A stretch of 64,000 nucleotides of DNA from NCBI GenBank assembly GCA_000442125.1, contig KE546967.1, positions 310,001-374,000 of the forward strand, written 5' to 3'. A model generated the notes under the pieces. It had not been told where the DNA came from and made no database searches. It worked only from the letters and a program-made list of their open reading frames with translations. Position 1 is the first letter of the stretch; every line of letters begins with the position of its first letter. A program made the translations under genes and the position numbers. This document shows positions 60,485 to 64,000 of the stretch, piece after piece. This DNA comes from Opeltia flavorubescens (Eukaryota > Ascomycota > Lecanoromycetes > Teloschistales > Teloschistaceae).

Positions 60485-61041
60485 GGGAAAGTCCGATGAT
60501 GGTAATACATAGGGATAACTATCAGCGGGGAGAAAATTGAACACCTGGTCGAGAGATCTTTCTAAGTTTTCAGTCTTTCTTTTGGGTTTTCTGGGATTGG
60601 TAGCGGTCTTTCATTAGAATGTTGTGTGAATTAGTAAATGAATGGTTTTTTCATGGGATTTAGATTTGTGCTTTCTGAGCTGTGCATGATCCATGGTAGT
60701 GTTGGTGATCAATTTTCGACAGCCACGTAGTTTATTGGAAGGAAGGATCAATTGACTTTCTATGCGGGTCATTGGTCTTTGTTGGAAGGAAGGAAGGAAG
60801 GAGGCACAGCCTTTTGACCTTGTTGCCCTGCAGAGCTAAATGTTGGTCTGTCTTAGGGACTCGCATTGTGTTCTAGACGGCTTACAAAATGAAGACTGGA
60901 ACACTCCGAACCAAAACACGATGAAGGAGACGGTACATTCTTGATTTGGATTATCTACCCTCCGCCACTGCCTTTTTTCCTCCTCCCTCCTCCCTAATCG
61001 TCTCCGCTTATCTCTCTTCCGCTCTCAACGTCGTTTGAGAT
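60485..61041. other. intergenic, with GGAA microsatellite
   Basis: Convergent 3' ends of the GH72 and eL22 genes. A short (GGAA)n run lies near 60783-60800. No gene recognised. Confidence 0.45.
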
Positions 61042-61951
61042 CTAATCATCATCCTCATCCGCCTCATCATTCGCCACATTGAAGAACCTAAGCTCATAGA
61101 CCCCTTGACTCGTACTCACGACTCTGAGCCAATCTCGAAGTTGCTGCTTTTTGAGGAATTTCTTCGTCCTGTTGTTGTACGGTTTCGTCAGCCTTCGTTC
61201 TCTCTGTCACCAGGCCCTTCCCTCTCCCATCCCCTTCTTCACCTCTTCCCCCGCCCACCCAAAAAATAAGAAAAGAGAAAAAGAAAGAAGAAAAGCATAC
61301 AAATATTTCAAATACCTCCCCGAAAACTGGGTATGCGCCACGACTTCAATCTTCCCATCCCCCTGCTGGGAGATCTGCACCGTGTCCCCCAAGTTGCCCA
61401 CGCGGTTGTCGACTTTTATCTTCTCGTGCAGGAATTTCTCGAAGGCGGAGACGTCGAAGATTTTGTCCGAGGCGGGTTGGGAGGCGTTGATTATGAACTG
61501 TTTGTGTTGGAAGAGAGGGGGAGAGGTCAGTGAGGGGTTTTCTGGTTGAGATTGGGGATGGGGGGAGGGGGGGGAATCGTGTGGTTCAATCTGTGTTCGA
61601 GGGGCATTGATTGCAATAATAAATGAGAGGGGGAAGTTAAGTATGGTGTCTGATGAATCTCCCTCTCCGTCTTAATCGGCTTCAACCCCAAAAACGAACA
61701 AGCCTGGGGATGAAAGCAACGAAGGGAACAAGCAAATAGCATACCTTCTTCGTAATCTTCCCTCCTCCCTTTCCTTTACCCCCCGCGCTCCCTGTGCCTT
61801 TCGCACCAGATTTCATGTTTTTCTATACCATCACATAATAAAGTACTTAGCCTACTGCTTCTCTCTTCTTTTCCTACCCTCTTTCACGCCATTGGCAAGG
61901 AAGAGGGCGGAAGCAGCAAAGCGGTTTGTTACGTACTGTTGCAGGTGCCAT
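61042..61951 (-). CDS. RPL22: 60S ribosomal protein eL22
   Basis: The coding sequence is complement(61042..61168, 61301..61497, 61745..61822, 61937..61951), in phase, giving 138 residues, near the usual 120-130. The first coding exon is only 15 bases (MAPAT). The core [20 protein letters not shown], then [28 protein letters not shown] and RDWLRVV is the eL22 signature. The acidic C-terminus (NDEADEDDD) is also typical. eL22 is a non-essential protein of the large ribosomal subunit. The intron-rich 5' half is usual for fungal ribosomal protein genes. A Gly/Lys-rich insert ([13 protein letters not shown]) precedes the core. Confidence 0.93.
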
Positions 61952-62460
61952 TTCGATGTAGATCTTTGATGATGGTGACTGGATGGGTGGAGAGGTCGCA
62001 AAGAAGTGTTTATCCTGCGCCTTCTTGCTTGTGGAGAGCTTGGTGACGGAGGGAAAGATGATGGATAAAGTGGTGGATTTTGGATTTTGCAGAGTTCGAT
62101 TGAGGAATGCCAAGATTTTTGTGGGAGCTAGGCTGGATGCGGGATGGGGTAAGCGAGGTTGTAATGTTTTTACGGAATACAGAGCGACATGAATGAAGGA
62201 TGTTCAAAGAAAAGGCAAAGGATGTTATCGGTGATGAATATTTTCAAGGTTTTAAAAGTAGAGCACTACTATAATACATCATTGACGATCCCGTCCAGCC
62301 ATCCATGCGCGTTATTGGGGTATATTGAAATGCCCACCGCCTTCCTTTCCTCTCCCTTGAACACCGTATGAAATGCATTCCATGAACTTTTCAAAAACGC
62401 CAATCCCATCAAAACTCCGGCGCTGATGCATATGCAAATAGATAATACAAAATGATGAAA
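61952..62460. other. intergenic, no gene seen
   Basis: Promoter side of the eL22 gene and 3' flank of the next gene. Frames here have no signature. No RNA gene recognised. Confidence 0.45.
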
Positions 62461-64000
62461 TCACCTCCGTGTCCTCGTTGGCGTACTCATAGGCGTCCAT
62501 TCTGCACTAGACTTGCTTTTCGGGGTCCCAATGTTCTCGATCCCTTCCTTGCCAGAGGCAACCAGAATTGCGTGCTTCGCTGATCCAGGTTTGACAGGTG
62601 GAACTTTACTGCTACCACTGCTGTTAGGTGCCTGCTGTCGTTCCCTTAGCTCCCTGCCACCGGGAATTTCTGGAAGAGGCTTGTCTGCTGGAATCGGAGT
62701 CCTTGGGCTACCCCTACTCAAAGAACGATCCGATGCCGGGTTCAATTCAATCTGCTCTCTTCGACCGTCACGTGCTGTTCGATTGATGGATGGGCTTTCG
62801 GCTGCCGATGTTGGAATGATGGGATATTGTATCCCAGCAGCACGAGACTGTGAAGGAGGCGATTCTATCAAAGGAGACAAATAGGACTGATGTGCAGGAG
62901 TGTCATCGTCTGAATCTCCATCTTCGAAGCTAGTGTCTGAGGTGGATAGAAAAGTCTCTGGCCGCTTCCCGCCGAACTTCCGCCTCGCGGATGACTTGCG
63001 GCGAATAGGTAGATCTCTGCTTGAAGACGACGGGCCTGCAACCGCAGCTGCTGAATGTGAAGGTATTCCTGTACCCCAATCCAATCGTTCGATGGTGGAT
63101 TCTCCGCGCATAACACCCGGAGGGAGACGAGCGGGTACTGGTTTCCGGTGGATCTCTCGAGCATCCGTTCTTCCATGATGGACATCTGCCGGTCTGGAGA
63201 CTGCTCGTTGTGAGGGAAGGGTTTGAAGATGCATTGGAGCTGCAGTGCGATTGCTGGAAGTCGAGTCCAGGAAAGGATCTGAGGAAACAGCACGGATAGT
63301 GGGTCGGCCGAATTGTAGATTGGTCTGACTCGTATCCATAGTTCCTCGTCCACGAGGTACTGGTCTTGGGTCGAGATTTGGTAGTGGTCCTCCGAAGGTA
63401 GCGAATGCCGGTCCCGAGCCATCGACTGTGCTGATATCCTGATTGACCGTGTTGGTATCCTGATTGTATGAGCTGATCCGAAGTGGCGGGGGATAAAGAC
63501 TGTAGATCGGTTTGTCTGGCAGTAATTTGGAAGTGGTCTCGTAGCTTGCAGCACTCATCGGAGTAGTCGGTGAGTGTGGTTGTGTCGGATTACTTGGACT
63601 AGGTGCAACGGCTACACCAATGTCTTCCAGTCTCATGCTTTTCCGCCACTGACTCCATCGCTTCGACTGCCGTCGTGCGGATATGCCTTTGCCTTGGCGC
63701 TCGTCAGGTACAACAAATTCTACGGCTCGATTTCCACGCTCTACGTCTTGAGTTGCAGGTCCAGGCGGCGGAGATGGCGTACGGGGCTCATCTATTACGA
63801 TCTTATCATTTCCAAAAGATGCATCGCTTGATCTCCTATTATTCTTCCTCTTTCTTTCCCGAAGACAGAAGAACAGTGCAAGAAGGCCGAAAACGAGGCC
63901 AGCTGCAGCAACGCTCCCCACTGCAACTCCTGCGATTTGGGGCTTTGTAAGTACTGGTCGAGATGCGGACGCGGCTGCCGCAGTAGCAGATGCTGAAGTC
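62461..64000 (-). CDS. single-pass membrane protein, C-terminal part (cut by window edge)
   Basis: The frame stays open from the window edge to a stop at 62461-62463, giving at least 513 residues. A Ser/Ala-rich extracellular stretch leads into a transmembrane helix (IAGVAVGSVAAAGLVFGLLA, about 63860-63920), followed by a basic stop-transfer segment (RERKRKNNRR). The long cytoplasmic tail is rich in Pro, Ser, Arg and Thr (for example PRTPSPPPGP and DLPIRRKSSARRK), without known domains. The layout resembles fungal surface sensors or adhesion-type proteins with a WSC or similar ectodomain, but the ectodomain lies outside the window, so the family cannot be named. Many Ser-Pro sites suggest phosphorylation. 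Confidence 0.75.
   Translation of the reverse strand, partial: TSASATAAAASASRPVLTKPQIAGVAVGSVAAAGLVFGLLALFFCLRERKRKNNRRSSDASFGNDKIVIDEPRTPSPPPGPATQDVERGNRAVEFVVPDERQGKGISARRQSKRWSQWRKSMRLEDIGVAVAPSPSNPTQPHSPTTPMSAASYETTSKLLPDKPIYSLYPPPLRISSYNQDTNTVNQDISTVDGSGPAFATFGGPLPNLDPRPVPRGRGTMDTSQTNLQFGRPTIRAVSSDPFLDSTSSNRTAAPMHLQTLPSQRAVSRPADVHHGRTDAREIHRKPVPARLPPGVMRGESTIERLDWGTGIPSHSAAAVAGPSSSSRDLPIRRKSSARRKFGGKRPETFLSTSDTSFEDGDSDDDTPAHQSYLSPLIESPPSQSRAAGIQYPIIPTSAAESPSINRTARDGRREQIELNPASDRSLSRGSPRTPIPADKPLPEIPGGRELRERQQAPNSSGSSKVPPVKPGSAKHAILVASGKEGIENIGTPKSKSSAEWTPMSTPTRTRR

Noticed and set aside
62868-63554. 228-codon minus-strand frame inside the last gene
   Set aside because: Shifted-frame shadow of the longer frame, which has the transmembrane helix and continues to the window edge.
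1-64000. CRISPR arrays, rRNA operons, bacterial operon signals
   Set aside because: No regularly spaced direct repeats or rRNA sequences were seen, and the gene structure is eukaryotic.

Overview
The window is nuclear DNA of a filamentous ascomycete. Genes carry short GT-AG introns (about 42-70 nt, often with CTAAC/CTGAC-like branch sites). The gene families are typically fungal: Zn2Cys6 regulator, GH72 glucanosyltransferase, rhodopsin-like membrane protein, MpaB-like oxygenase and P450s. A Leotiomycetes-like host is my guess, from gene style only. Two single N bases (near 14,385 and 24,118) mark unresolved positions.

Positions 1-20,640 are gene-poor. I could not build an intact gene there. 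Scattered islands still look like eroded coding sequence: a C2H2 zinc-finger exon (368-655), a frame broken by one stop (880-1260), a basic helical segment (about 5740-5978), an acidic segment (14781-15014), a 2EXR/F-box-like segment (17816-18214) and a cysteine-rich segment (about 19.9-20.5 kb). From 20.7 to 23.9 kb lie two genes for secreted proteins: a small cysteine-containing protein (-) and a divergent NPP1/NLP-family protein (+).

Positions 24.8-38.6 kb look like a terpenoid gene neighbourhood. It holds an MpaB-like membrane oxygenase (-), a class I sesquiterpene synthase-like gene with ten exons (+), a 197-bp MITE, an intronless P450 (-), an EthD-domain protein (-), a pirin (+) and a second P450 (-). 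The synthase would make a hydrocarbon or alcohol scaffold, the P450s could hydroxylate it and the MpaB-like enzyme could oxidise or cleave it. EthD and pirin are only possible members.

Positions 39.8-50 kb hold a rhodopsin-like seven-helix protein, a dienelactone hydrolase, a U2 snRNA candidate, an unclassified multi-pass membrane protein and a Zn2Cys6 regulator, all on the minus strand. Positions 50.8-64 kb are conserved genome: spermidine synthase and free methionine-R-sulfoxide reductase as a divergent pair, a 1198-residue SLIP-GC-like dynamin-family GTPase, a GPI-anchored GH72 enzyme, ribosomal protein eL22, and the 3' part of a single-pass membrane protein cut by the window edge.

I derived exon boundaries by hand from splice consensus and reading phase. 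They are good where a phase check is stated and approximate otherwise.
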